Shown in pieces: positions 17,057 to 25,757 of a stretch of DNA of 64,000 nt. Source of the DNA: Collinsella stercoris DSM 13279. Its GTDB lineage: Bacteria > Actinomycetota > Coriobacteriia > Coriobacteriales > Coriobacteriaceae. The first letter of the stretch is position 1. Every line of letters begins with the position of its first letter. The position numbers and the translations under genes were made by a program. The stretch lies in contig NZ_CP085935.1 in NCBI RefSeq assembly GCF_020735465.1, positions 2,108,001-2,172,000 of the forward strand, read 5' to 3'. Below the pieces are notes generated by a model. The model saw nothing but the letters and a program-made list of their open reading frames with translations, did no database searches and was not told where the DNA came from.

Positions 17057-17890
17057 GTGAGTGATCGAGAGGTTGTTGAGCTCGAGGGCTTTCCTCCGCT
17101 CTCTCTGTCTGTTCGGCATTTTAGCCTGATGAATTCATTGTTAACGGTGTTCAACTCGACTGAGCCGGGAGACCCGGAAAACACACTTGCAAAGTACTTC
17201 TTGGATCATTTCGAGAACCTCAAAGAGCTTAATGTCTACGATGTTGCGGAGGAGTGCTATACCTCCCGCTCGGGGATTAGGCGATTCTGCCAATCGATAG
17301 GTTTCGATAACTTCTCTGCATTGAAGTCGTGCGAGTGGGAATGGGAGACCCATCGGAAGTTTTTCATTGGCTATACCGATCATCCTGCTTTTAAAGGGCA
17401 TCTCTCCAATCAAATTGAGCGAATGATGATAGATGTGAACGAGCAGGTCACGGAAGAAGATCTGGATTCGTTGGCGCAGTTGATACACGATGCCGAGAAC
17501 GTGGTGCTTCTCGCTTCGGATTTCTCTAGCATGGCGGTTCGTGAATTTCAGCAATCGATGCTGTTCATGCATAAAATTCCGCAAATTCTTACCGACTCAT
17601 TTGGTAGCGAAAATAGCCTGGCAAGCCTTGGACCTAGCGATTTGGTGATTGTCATTTCGGCGTCAGGCAACTATGCGAGGGCTGCTCGAAGTGAGTTGGC
17701 AAGAAGCGCCGCGTGCCGCGTCCTGGTGACAACGAATCATGATTGTGAATTGCAGGAGTTTTTCGACGCTGTATTGCATCTGTCTCCCGATGGACACTAT
17801 GGCGAGAGAACGGTGTATGCAAAATACGGTATCAACTATCTGTTTGATTTGATTTATAACCGCTACTTTGAAAAATTTGGGCGCGCTTAA
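17057..17890 (+). CDS. RpiR/MurR-family sugar-phosphate regulator
   Basis: Transcription factor of 277 residues. The N-terminal RpiR helix-turn-helix (about 1-90) includes NVYDVAEECYTSRSGIRRFCQSIGFDNF. A C-terminal SIS domain (about 120-265) has VVLLASDFSS and IVISASGNY; such domains bind phosphosugars. GTG 17057 follows AAAGGAGGGC. It lies upstream of, and in the same direction as, the GH1/PTS pair, which it probably controls. Tandem imperfect palindromes at 17968-18012 between the two units are candidate binding sites. The base composition is slightly lower in GC than that of the neighbours. Confidence 0.88.
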   Translation: MSDREVVELEGFPPLSLSVRHFSLMNSLLTVFNSTEPGDPENTLAKYFLDHFENLKELNVYDVAEECYTSRSGIRRFCQSIGFDNFSALKSCEWEWETHRKFFIGYTDHPAFKGHLSNQIERMMIDVNEQVTEEDLDSLAQLIHDAENVVLLASDFSSMAVREFQQSMLFMHKIPQILTDSFGSENSLASLGPSDLVIVISASGNYARAARSELARSAACRVLVTTNHDCELQEFFDAVLHLSPDGHYGERTVYAKYGINYLFDLIYNRYFEKFGRA

Positions 17891-17967
17891 AGTCAGCAAT
17901 TGAGGCAGACTGGTGCCGCTTGCACATGCCGCGATTCTCTGTCTGAAATTTGCCGCCGCAACTACGG

Positions 17968-18012
17968 GGGTCAAAATCTGAACCCAAAACAGGGGTCCAA
18001 TCTGTGAACCCC
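17968..18012. promoter_or_regulatory. Two tandem imperfect palindromes before the GH1 gene
   Basis: GGGTC-N7-GAACCC (17968-17985) and GGGGTC-N8-GAACCCC (17992-18012), separated by six bases, lie about 80 bp before the GH1 start. Each half reads roughly GGGTTC, so a dimer could bind each. They are candidate operators for the adjacent RpiR-family regulator; a folded RNA is an alternative. Confidence 0.45.
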
Positions 18013-18088
18013 CGCAAATGTGTATCCGCTGCTAGCTTATAGGAAGCTCGAGCAAGCACGGTAATGCACGAGGCGGAAGGATTGGGCA

Positions 18089-19570
18089 ATGCACTACAGT
18101 CATCAGCCAAAGTTTCCCGAGGGTTTCATGTGGGGCGCTTCGAGCGCTGCATGGCAGGTTGAGGGCGCCACTGAGGAAGGCGGGCGTTCCATCTCTGCCA
18201 TCGATTTGAATTCAAAAACCAAGAAACCATTTGCCGACAACAGCATCGCGGCTGATCACTATCACCACTTCAAAGAAGATGTTGCGCTCATGGCCGAATG
18301 CGGCTTTACGAGCTATCGTTTTTCCCTTGCTTGGCCGCGTATTATTCCAGCGTCCGACGGGAAGGTGAACGAAGAGGGCGTAGCGTTTTACAACGCGCTT
18401 ATCGACGAGCTTGTTGCCAACGGAATCGAGCCGATCGTTACCCTCTATCACTACGATATGCCTCTTTGGGTCGAAGAAGAGCTTGGTGGATGGAAGAGCC
18501 GTAAAACCATCGCCGCATTTGAGCAATATGCGCGTGTGTGCTTTGAGCGCTTTGGCGATCGCGTGAAGTACTGGCTCTCTATCAATGAGCAAAACATGCA
18601 GATCGCATACGGTGATTGGCTGGGGGTTTCCAAAGGCTGTCACGACTGGTTCCGCGATCAGTGGCGCATCAACCACATCATCAATCTTTGCCATGCCACT
18701 GCGGTCAATCTCTGCCACGAGTTGGTTCCCGGAGGAAAAATCGGTCCTGTTCCCGGCATGGTGCCAATCTATCCGGAGACATGCAGGCCGATGGACCAAA
18801 TTGCCGCAATGAATGCGGAAGAGTTTACCGAAAAGATCTGGAACGATACGTATGCGTATGGCGAGTACAGCGACTTTGTAAAACGCTACTGGAAAAACAA
18901 TGATATCGACCCCGGTATCGAGCCCGGCGATGAGCAGCTCATGAAGTCGGCAAAGATCGATTTCTTTGCAATTAACTGCTATCGCTCTAATACTGCGAAG
19001 TGGGCGCCCGCCGATGCCAAGGAGCATCCGTACGAACTGAATAAGACGGGCAATAAGGGCGAGCTGGTGTTTCCGGTGGTTCCGGGTGCCTATCAGCTAG
19101 TGTACAACCCCTATGTTGAATACACCGATTGGGATTGGGAAATCGATCCCATATCGATTCGGTATGTCATGCGCTACATGTGGGACCATTACCGCCTGCC
19201 TCTCATGATTACAGAGAACGGCTTTGGCGCTCATGAACATAAGGACTCAGAGGGTAAAGTCCACGATCAATATCGTATTGATTTCCTGCGCGAGAACATT
19301 TATCAGCTTGGTCTCGCTATTGAGGACGGGTGCGAAATCATCGGATATAACCCTTGGTCGTTCACCGATCTTCTTTCGACTGGCAACGGCATTGAGAAGC
19401 GGTATGGCTTTGTATACGTAGATACGACAGATGATGAGCTCAATGAGGCGCAGGACAGAGGAGAAATTCCTGCGTGCCGCCGCATCAAGAAGGATTCGTT
19501 CTACTGGTACTCCAAGCTCATTAAGTCCAATGGTGCCGAATGGGGAGGGGAAATCACCCATGGCTGCTAA
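18089..19570 (+). CDS. GH1 glycosidase, probably 6-phospho-beta-glucosidase
   Basis: Cytosolic retaining glycosidase of 493 residues. It starts FPEGFMWGASSAAWQVEG, typical of GH1. The acid/base E167 lies in SINEQNM and the nucleophile E376 in ITENGFGAHE. The usual acid/base context is NEP; here it is NEQ, as in some family members. ATG 18089 has GCGGAAGG at spacing 8. The last 11 bases overlap the start of the PTS EIIBC gene, so the two are translationally coupled, and the substrate is most likely a phosphorylated beta-glucoside delivered by that permease. Confidence 0.9.
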   Translation: MHYSHQPKFPEGFMWGASSAAWQVEGATEEGGRSISAIDLNSKTKKPFADNSIAADHYHHFKEDVALMAECGFTSYRFSLAWPRIIPASDGKVNEEGVAFYNALIDELVANGIEPIVTLYHYDMPLWVEEELGGWKSRKTIAAFEQYARVCFERFGDRVKYWLSINEQNMQIAYGDWLGVSKGCHDWFRDQWRINHIINLCHATAVNLCHELVPGGKIGPVPGMVPIYPETCRPMDQIAAMNAEEFTEKIWNDTYAYGEYSDFVKRYWKNNDIDPGIEPGDEQLMKSAKIDFFAINCYRSNTAKWAPADAKEHPYELNKTGNKGELVFPVVPGAYQLVYNPYVEYTDWDWEIDPISIRYVMRYMWDHYRLPLMITENGFGAHEHKDSEGKVHDQYRIDFLRENIYQLGLAIEDGCEIIGYNPWSFTDLLSTGNGIEKRYGFVYVDTTDDELNEAQDRGEIPACRRIKKDSFYWYSKLIKSNGAEWGGEITHGC

Positions 19571-20951
19571 GAAAGACTATGGAGCAATTTGCTCATCAAT
19601 CATTGACGTATGTGGTGGCGTGGGGAACATCGCAAACGTGACCCATTGCATGACTCGTTTGCGTGTTCAGCTTAAGGATGGTTCCAAGCTGAACAAAGAG
19701 ACCGCCAGCAACATTAACGGTGTCATCAATCTTGTGGTGCAGAATGGCGAATATCAGTTTGTAATCGGTCAAGATGTCGCGATGCTATACGAGGAGTTTA
19801 CGCGTCAAGAGGGCATCAATGCGGGTGGTTCTGTTGACGACCCGGCTGCGGCGGCTGAGGACGGCAAGGTCGGGAAGGGCAACTTCATCGATGCGATTTT
19901 ATCGTTTATCGGTGGTACGTTTTCGCCCGTGATTCCCGTGCTTGTCGCCGGCGGCCTGACTGGCGCAGTGTTGACGCTTCTTACGACGTTTGCCGGGGTT
20001 TCTCCCGATGATGGAACCTATAAGGTGTTTTATTTCCTCAACCAGGCGACGTTTTATTTCCTGCCGGTGTTCATAGGATTCTCGGCGGCGCAACGCTTGA
20101 AGTCCAATGGCTATCTCGGTGCTTTTCTCGGTGCGATTTTACTGTTCTTCACTGCCAATATGGGCGAAGACCCCATGACGTTTTTGGGCATGCCGGTAAA
20201 ACTTGTGGCGTACAACTCCACGGTGTTCCCCATTATCCTGGGCGTGCTATTTATGAGCGTCGTGTATCGGGCTCTGCAAAAGTACATGCCGCTTTACACC
20301 CGCACGATCTTTGTTCCTCTGTTGACGATGCTGGTCACGGTTCCGGTTACGTTGATTGTTCTGGGCCCCATTGGCGATACGGTCGGAACCTGGCTCGCCG
20401 ACGGCGTCTTTGCTCTGTATCGAGTGGCTCCGGCTCTCGCGGTCGCAATTGTCGGCCTGGGCACTCCTTGGCTTGTTTTCTTTGGCATGAATAATGCGAC
20501 ATATCCCGTTGTATTTGCGTTGATGGCTGAAGTTGGTTCCGATCCGCTGGTCTGCACGGGAATGGCGCCTGCGAATGTGGCAGTGGGCGGCGCCTGTCTC
20601 GCCGCGATGCTTATCGCCAAGAAGGCGGACGACAAGTCCGTTGCCGCTGGAGCCGGCATTACCGCTCTATGTGGTATTACCGAGCCCGCTGTGTATGGTG
20701 TCTTGTTTACCAAGCGCTATCCCCTCGTGGGTGCCATGATTGGCGGCGGCGTTGGCGGTTTGGTCGCGGGCTTGCTCGGAATGACGCAGTATGTGATATC
20801 CACTCCCGGTTTCATCTCTTTTGCCGCTTACATCAGCCCGGATGGAACCCTCAATAATCTATGGGTCTCCTTGGGCGTTATGGTCTTGGCGGTCGTCGTA
20901 TCCTTTGTGGCAACGTTTGCCCTTGGCAAGCGTTCCATAGCAAAGGCTTAG
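19560..20951 (+). CDS. PTS EIIBC component, beta-glucoside/sucrose type
   Basis: Sugar-specific membrane permease that phosphorylates its substrate during uptake. The 463 residues comprise an EIIB domain (1-90) with the phosphorylated cysteine C30 in NVTHCMTRLRV, then an EIIC domain (about 105-455) of about ten membrane helices containing the GITEPA motif. No EIIA domain is attached, so EIIA must come from another gene. It overlaps the GH1 gene by 11 bases and is followed by a terminator at 20997. Context suggests a beta-glucoside, but the exact sugar is not readable. Confidence 0.9.
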   Translation: MAAKKDYGAICSSIIDVCGGVGNIANVTHCMTRLRVQLKDGSKLNKETASNINGVINLVVQNGEYQFVIGQDVAMLYEEFTRQEGINAGGSVDDPAAAAEDGKVGKGNFIDAILSFIGGTFSPVIPVLVAGGLTGAVLTLLTTFAGVSPDDGTYKVFYFLNQATFYFLPVFIGFSAAQRLKSNGYLGAFLGAILLFFTANMGEDPMTFLGMPVKLVAYNSTVFPIILGVLFMSVVYRALQKYMPLYTRTIFVPLLTMLVTVPVTLIVLGPIGDTVGTWLADGVFALYRVAPALAVAIVGLGTPWLVFFGMNNATYPVVFALMAEVGSDPLVCTGMAPANVAVGGACLAAMLIAKKADDKSVAAGAGITALCGITEPAVYGVLFTKRYPLVGAMIGGGVGGLVAGLLGMTQYVISTPGFISFAAYISPDGTLNNLWVSLGVMVLAVVVSFVATFALGKRSIAKA

Positions 20952-20996
20952 GGCTGGATGATCCGCACGGCTCATTCAATTAATTGATGGGCTATG

Positions 20997-21033
20997 AAGG
21001 CGCTTGGTGTGGACACATGCCAAGCGCCTTTTA
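20997..21033 (+). terminator. Intrinsic terminator after the PTS gene
   Basis: 11-bp perfect stem AAGGCGCTTGG / CCAAGCGCCTT (20997-21007 with 21020-21030), 12-base loop; T residues follow directly. Confidence 0.8.
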
Positions 21034-21143
21034 CCTGTGAAAACTGTTCGTTGACCGACCAGTTATTCCGCCTGTCGAGCTCGCGTCGAACCTGCGCGGG
21101 GCTTTGACCGCCCGCGTGACACAATGCACAACGGCTTACGTTG

Positions 21144-21169
21144 CCCCGCGCGCCCATGGGCGCGCGGGG
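21144..21169. repeat. Perfect GC-rich palindrome before glpK
   Basis: CCCCGCGCGCCC-AT-GGGCGCGCGGGG, 12-bp perfect arms, centred about 36 bp before the glpK ATG. It has no T-run. It may be an operator or a 5' untranslated-region hairpin. Confidence 0.6.
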
Positions 21170-21192
21170 TGTGCGCATAGGAAGGTCCCGCG

Positions 21193-22731
21193 ATGGCGCT
21201 CTCACTCAAAGATCTCAGCAAGGTCGACAACGCATACGTCCCTTTGGGCGGTCGCTACATCATGGCGCTCGATTCGGGCACGACCTCGGTAAGGGCCGTT
21301 ATCGTAGATGAGTACGATTGCGTGGTCGCCCGGGCATCGCGCCACATCAAGACGATGTATCCGCGCTCGGGGTGGGTCGAGCAGGACCCCATGGAGATCC
21401 TCGCGTCGCAAATCGCGGTGATGATGGAGGTTCAGTTCAAGAGCGGTATCCATTCGGACCGCATCGCGGCGATCGGCATCACCAACCAGCGCGAGACCAC
21501 GGTGGTGTGGGATCGCGACTCGGGCCAGCCCATCCACAACGCCATCGTATGGCAGTGCCGTCGAACCGCCGACATCTCCGACCGTCTCGTTGCCGAGGGC
21601 ATGGGGGAGACCATCCGGCGCAAGACGGGGCTCATGCCCGACCCCTATTTTTCGGGCACCAAGATCAGGTGGATCCTCGACAACGTCGATGGCGCCCAGG
21701 CGGCGGTCGACGCCGGCGAGCTCATGTTCGGCACCATCGACACGTGGCTCATATATAACCTGACGGGCGCCGCGGTGCATGCGACCGACTACACCAACGC
21801 GAGCCGCACCATGCTGTTCAACATCCATACGTTGGAGTGGGACGACGAGCTGCTCAAGATGCTCGACATTCCGCGCTCCATGCTGCCCGAGGTGCGTTGG
21901 AGCTCGGACGACTACGGCAGCGTCTCGAACGAGATCATGACGTACGGACCTCCCATCACGGGCGTCGCCGGCGACCAGCAGGCGTCGCTGTTCGGTCACT
22001 GCTGCTTTACGCCGGGGTGCACCAAGAACACGTACGGCACCGGCTGCTTCATGCTCATGAACACCGGGGAGACGTGCGTCACCTCCGAGCACGGCCTCGT
22101 GTCGACCATCGGCATCGCCCAAGGCGGCAAGATCTCCTATGCGCTGGAGGGTTCGATATTCCACGCCGGCGCGACGATTCAATGGCTGCGCGACAAGCTG
22201 GGACTCATCTCGAGCGCCAAGGATGCATCCGATCTGTGCCGTCATCTCGACAGCAACGGCGGCTGCTATCTGGTGCCGGCGTTCAGCGGTCTGGGCGCCC
22301 CGTGGTGGGACCCCGATGCCCGCGGCCTGATCTGCGGTCTCACGGGGGCGAGCGATCGAGCCACCATCGTCCGCGCGGCGTGTGAGTCGATGGCGTATCA
22401 AAGCTTCGACGTGCTGCACTCGATGGAGCGCGACGCCGGCGTCAAGCTCGAGTACCTGTCCGTCGACGGCGGGGCGTCTCAAAATGAGTTCATCATGCAG
22501 TTCCAGGCGGACCTGCTCGGCATCCCCGTCGTGTTGTCGGAGAACGTGGAGACGACCGCCTTGGGCGCCGCGTATCTGGCGGGCTTGGCGGTGGGCTACT
22601 GGGAGGACCTTGAGGACCTCGAGCAGAACCGCGTGCCGGGCAAGCGCTTCGAGCCGTCCGCATCCGAGGAGGTCGTGGCGCGAAACCTGTCCGGGTGGCA
22701 CGATGCGGTCGAGCGCGCGCGATCGCGTTAG
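21193..22731 (+). CDS. glpK: Glycerol kinase
   Basis: FGGY-family kinase that converts glycerol to glycerol-3-phosphate. Its 512 residues include ALDSGTTSVRA (ATP phosphate loop), ITNQRETTVVWD, WQCRRT (glycerol contacts), GVAGDQQASLFG and the C-terminal nucleotide motif DGGASQNEFIMQ. It has an N-terminal extension of about 20 residues before the first strand. ATG 21193 follows GGAAGG at suitable spacing. No glycerol facilitator or glpO/D gene is adjacent. The perfect palindrome just upstream may be regulatory. Confidence 0.95.
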   Translation: MALSLKDLSKVDNAYVPLGGRYIMALDSGTTSVRAVIVDEYDCVVARASRHIKTMYPRSGWVEQDPMEILASQIAVMMEVQFKSGIHSDRIAAIGITNQRETTVVWDRDSGQPIHNAIVWQCRRTADISDRLVAEGMGETIRRKTGLMPDPYFSGTKIRWILDNVDGAQAAVDAGELMFGTIDTWLIYNLTGAAVHATDYTNASRTMLFNIHTLEWDDELLKMLDIPRSMLPEVRWSSDDYGSVSNEIMTYGPPITGVAGDQQASLFGHCCFTPGCTKNTYGTGCFMLMNTGETCVTSEHGLVSTIGIAQGGKISYALEGSIFHAGATIQWLRDKLGLISSAKDASDLCRHLDSNGGCYLVPAFSGLGAPWWDPDARGLICGLTGASDRATIVRAACESMAYQSFDVLHSMERDAGVKLEYLSVDGGASQNEFIMQFQADLLGIPVVLSENVETTALGAAYLAGLAVGYWEDLEDLEQNRVPGKRFEPSASEEVVARNLSGWHDAVERARSR

Positions 22732-22798
22732 CGCCCGCGTTTCCTGTGAACCTGTTAGAGTGAATACGATGCAATCATCACGAGAAAGGACGTGCACG

Positions 22799-23236
22799 AT
22801 GCGTGTCGCTATCGCCTCCGACCATGGTGGGTTTGAGCAGAAGCAGGCCCTGGTGGATTACCTGACCAATGAGCTTGGCTGCGAAGTTTCCGATATGGGC
22901 CCCGACTCCGACGCCTCCGTCGATTACCCCGACTTTGCCGTAAAGGTCGCGCAAGCGGTTTCTACCAACGAGGCCGATCGCGGCGTGCTGGTGTGCGGCA
23001 CGGGCATCGGAATGGCGCTTGCCGCGGACAAGGTGGCGGGCGTTCGCGCGTCCTCCATCACGTCCGTTCCCTTTGCCGAGCTGTTCCGCCAGCACAACAA
23101 CGGCAACGTGGTGTGCCTGTCCGGTCGCTTTGTCGACCTCGACCTCAACAAGGAGATCGTGAAGACCTTCCTTACCACCGAGTTCGAGGGCGGTCGCCAC
23201 GAGGCGCGCGTCGCCAAGGTCATGGCGCTCGATTAG
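22799..23236 (+). CDS. rpiB: Ribose-5-phosphate isomerase B
   Basis: RpiB/LacAB-family isomerase interconverting ribose-5-phosphate and ribulose-5-phosphate. The 145 residues start MRVAIASDHGGFEQK, carry the catalytic cysteine C66 in LVCGTGIGM and end with a helical tail as usual. ATG 22799 has GAAAGGA upstream; the longer frame from 22382 overlaps glpK and is rejected. It sits between glpK and upp, and the pentose-phosphate link to uracil salvage through PRPP makes sense of the upp neighbour. Confidence 0.95.
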   Translation: MRVAIASDHGGFEQKQALVDYLTNELGCEVSDMGPDSDASVDYPDFAVKVAQAVSTNEADRGVLVCGTGIGMALAADKVAGVRASSITSVPFAELFRQHNNGNVVCLSGRFVDLDLNKEIVKTFLTTEFEGGRHEARVAKVMALD

Positions 23237-23362
23237 CCCGGCCGCACCACGTCATTCGCGCGGATGGATAGCGCCTCCATGCAAGCTTCCTTTCGCGCTC
23301 TCACCCATCTCAGGCAAACGGGACGCACCAAGGGCGCCCGCATAGGCCACACAGGAGGTCTT

Positions 23363-24010
23363 ATGACTATCGAATTCGACCGCAGCCGCGTTACGGTTGT
23401 CGACCATCCGCTTGTTCAGCACAAGCTCACGATCATGCGCAGCGAGCAGACCGGTTCCAAGCAGTTCCGCGAGCTCGTGAAGGAGCTTGCCCTCTTCGAG
23501 GGCTATGAGGCCACGCGTGATTTCCCACTCGAGGACATCGCTATCAAAACGCCTATCTGTGAGACCACCGGTAAGCAGATCTCCGGTCGCAAAGTGGCGA
23601 TCGTGCCCATTCTGCGCGCCGGCCTCGGCATGGTCGATGGCCTGCTTGAGCTGATCCCTGCTGCACGCGTGGGCCATGTGGGCATGTACCGCGACGAGGT
23701 GACTCACGAGCCGCATGAGTACTATGCCAAACTCCCCGGCGATGCCGGTCAGCGCACGTGTCTGGTGGTTGACCCCATGCTGGCAACCGGTGGGTCTGCG
23801 ACTGCGGCAATCGACTATCTGCGTCGTCAGGGTGTCAAGGATGTTCGCCTGCTGGTGCTCGTTGCGGCACCCGAGGGTATCAAGACCGTGCTTGAGCACG
23901 ATTCCGAGGTGCGTCTGTACACGTGCGCCATCGACGAGTGCCTGAACGACGCTGCCTATATCGTGCCTGGATTGGGCGATGCGGGCGACCGCATCTTTGG
24001 AACGCTGTAG
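23363..24010 (+). CDS. upp: Uracil phosphoribosyltransferase
   Basis: Pyrimidine salvage enzyme that makes UMP from uracil and PRPP. The 215 residues show [12 protein letters not shown], the PRPP-binding loop [11 protein letters not shown] and the C-terminal [12 protein letters not shown] uracil-binding motif. ATG 23363 follows AGGAGGTCTT. A long perfect terminator hairpin follows at 24042. Confidence 0.97.
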   Translation: MTIEFDRSRVTVVDHPLVQHKLTIMRSEQTGSKQFRELVKELALFEGYEATRDFPLEDIAIKTPICETTGKQISGRKVAIVPILRAGLGMVDGLLELIPAARVGHVGMYRDEVTHEPHEYYAKLPGDAGQRTCLVVDPMLATGGSATAAIDYLRRQGVKDVRLLVLVAAPEGIKTVLEHDSEVRLYTCAIDECLNDAAYIVPGLGDAGDRIFGTL

Positions 24011-24041
24011 CGTCGAGCCCAACACGGCGAACATTGGATAT

Positions 24042-24085
24042 CGCGAGGCGCCAGGGAGAAACTCCTTGGCGCCTCGCGTTGTTTT
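24042..24085 (+). terminator. Intrinsic terminator after upp
   Basis: Stem CGCGAGGCGCCA / TGGCGCCTCGCG extended inward by GGGAG / CTCCT, loop AAA, followed by TTGTTTT. Confidence 0.88.
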
Positions 24086-24150
24086 GCTCTACAATAAGCG
24101 ACGCTTAAATTGCTTGTGTAAAACAAAATAATGAACGGATGTCGTATTGT

Positions 24151-24164
24151 GAACAAATGTTCAT
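24151..24164. promoter_or_regulatory. LexA-like palindrome before the ATP synthase promoter
   Basis: TGAACAAATGTTCA is a perfect 6-bp-arm palindrome containing GAAC-N4-GTTC, matching 12 of 14 positions of the Gram-positive SOS box CGAACRNRYGTTYG. No SOS gene is adjacent, and the ATP synthase promoter lies 28 bp downstream, so its role is unclear. Confidence 0.35.
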
Positions 24165-24191
24165 AAACTACGCCCGGTCATCAAATTCTTG

Positions 24192-24219
24192 TTGCACCGC
24201 AACACCCGAGCGATATACT
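24192..24219 (+). promoter_or_regulatory. Promoter of the ATP synthase operon
   Basis: TTGCAC (24192-24197), 16-bp spacer, TATACT (24214-24219). It lies 80 bp before the first gene. The inverted repeat GTTGC-ACC-GCAAC (24191-24203) overlaps the -35. Confidence 0.65.
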
Positions 24220-24299
24220 GCCAAGCACTGGTACTTGCGCTCTGGCACAGCTCTGTGCCGCGCCCGTGCGTAAGGCGGACCGCAACGGAAAGGCGACCC

Positions 24300-24596
24300 A
24301 TGCTCCAGCTCGGCCCTATACATGCGCTCCCTCTCATTGGCGGCGTTGTTTTGGGCATAGCGGGTTTCGCTCCCCTGGCAGCCATGGTGCTGTTGGTGCG
24401 CGCAAAGCGCATCAAGGGATCGATAGGCAAAGGGCTCGCGGCAATAGCCCTGTCGTTCACCTTTCTTATGGCGGCCTTGGCGCTCGTATGGGCTGGGGCG
24501 CCGCAGGATATACTGGTAGTTACGATCGGAGTCCTCGGGGGCTTCCTGATCATGTGGGCGGCACTTGCCGTCATTGCGATGAGTCGCAGACTCTAG
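24300..24596 (+). CDS. Small membrane protein, AtpI position
   Basis: The 98-residue protein has three hydrophobic segments (about 8-30, 43-65 and 70-92) separated by a basic loop VRAKRIKGSIGK. It is the first gene of the ATP synthase operon, 12 bp before atpB, the place where AtpI-like assembly or ion-supply proteins are found. I do not recognise an AtpI sequence signature, so the name rests on position and topology only. ATG 24300 has GGAAAGG upstream. Confidence 0.7.
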   Translation: MLQLGPIHALPLIGGVVLGIAGFAPLAAMVLLVRAKRIKGSIGKGLAAIALSFTFLMAALALVWAGAPQDILVVTIGVLGGFLIMWAALAVIAMSRRL

Positions 24597-24608
24597 GAGG
24601 GTTAGCGC

Positions 24609-25409
24609 ATGGAGGCGTTCGATAAGCTGCCTGGCGAGATCAACCACCTCGTCTCGAGCTTTAGCTCAATCCCCGTAGTGGGCGACTTGATGAGTGGTGT
24701 GACCCAGTACTCGTTCTGGCTCATCGTCTCGTCGATCGTTCTGCTCATTATTATGTTCGCCTTCGCCCGTCGTGCCGCCGTTGTGCCTCACGGTCGCTTT
24801 GCCAATGCCATGGAGTATCTGGTGCAGTACCTGGAGAGCGATATCGGCGTGGGCATCTTGGGCAAGGAGTCCTGGCGTCGCCACATGCCGTTTTTGGGCA
24901 CGCTGTTCATGTTCATCGTGGTCAACAACGTGATCGGCATCATTCCTGGCATGAAGCCCGGTACCGGTACCATCTCGACCACCGCCGCGCTCGCGCTCAT
25001 CGCGTTCGTGTACTTCGTCTGTGTGGGCGTTAAGAACCACGGTGCTTTCGGCTACCTCAAGAGCCTCGCGCCCAAGGGCGTTGCGTTCCCGCTGAACGTC
25101 CTTATCTGGATCATCGAGGTCATCTCCACGCTGCTTCGTCCCATCACGCTCGCCGTCCGTCTGTTCTGCAACATGTTCGCCGGCCACATCGTGCTGGGTT
25201 CCTTCGCGCTGATGGTGTCGCTCTTCGCGGAGCCGCTCATCGCGCAGTTCACTGCCGCCAACCTCATGGGCGCCCTGCCCTCCGTTGCGTTTGCGGCCAT
25301 TCTCTTCGTGATTTACGCCATCGAGATCTTCGTCGGCGTGATTCAGGCATACGTGTTCACCGTCCTTACCGCCGTGTACATTCAGGGCGCCGAGGCCAAG
25401 GGACACTAG
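24609..25409 (+). CDS. atpB: ATP synthase F0 subunit a
   Basis: Membrane subunit forming the proton half-channels with the c-ring. The 266 residues have five to six membrane helices and the essential arginine in the helix LRPITLAVRLFCNMFAG, followed by the GVIQAYVFTVLTAVYI helix. ATG 24609 follows AGGAGGGTTAGC. Confidence 0.96.
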   Translation: MEAFDKLPGEINHLVSSFSSIPVVGDLMSGVTQYSFWLIVSSIVLLIIMFAFARRAAVVPHGRFANAMEYLVQYLESDIGVGILGKESWRRHMPFLGTLFMFIVVNNVIGIIPGMKPGTGTISTTAALALIAFVYFVCVGVKNHGAFGYLKSLAPKGVAFPLNVLIWIIEVISTLLRPITLAVRLFCNMFAGHIVLGSFALMVSLFAEPLIAQFTAANLMGALPSVAFAAILFVIYAIEIFVGVIQAYVFTVLTAVYIQGAEAKGH

Positions 25410-25517
25410 CCGCACAGGTAGGGGTACCCTGCGCTTTCGTCATTCGGCCAAGCGCTTGATATAGGTATCGTATTAAAGTGCGCCACAGGAAAGGGCGCGC
25501 GAACTCAAGGAGGAAAC

Positions 25518-25712
25518 GTGGGAGTTATCGGTTACGGTCTTGGTGTTATCGGTGCGGGCCTTGCTATCGGTCTCGCCGCACACGGCGTCGCAGGCGCCAT
25601 GGCACGTCAGCCTGAGGTTCAGGACCGCGTCTTTACCGTGTTCATCATGGGCTCGGCCTTTGCTGAGGCTCTGGCCCTGATCGGCTTCGTTGTCGCACTG
25701 GTCGTTAAATAG
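25518..25712 (+). CDS. atpE: ATP synthase F0 subunit c
   Basis: Hairpin of two membrane helices forming the rotor ring; 64 residues. The polar loop ARQPE lies between the helices, and the ion-carrying glutamate is in SAFAEALALIGF. The sodium-ring residues (a Gln in helix 1, a Ser/Thr after the Glu) are absent, so protons are the likely ion. GTG 25518 follows AAGGAGGAAAC. It lies 108 bp after atpB, a larger gap than between the other genes, which may serve its higher translation. Confidence 0.95.
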   Translation: MGVIGYGLGVIGAGLAIGLAAHGVAGAMARQPEVQDRVFTVFIMGSAFAEALALIGFVVALVVK

Positions 25713-25757
25713 TCGGGTCCTTGCAAAAGAACCAGGCTTGAGTCCCGAGGGGGAGTC

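Noticed and set aside
21202..22797. 531-codon minus-strand frame over glpK
   Set aside because: Antisense shadow of glpK, rich in Arg/His/Ala, without recognisable domains.
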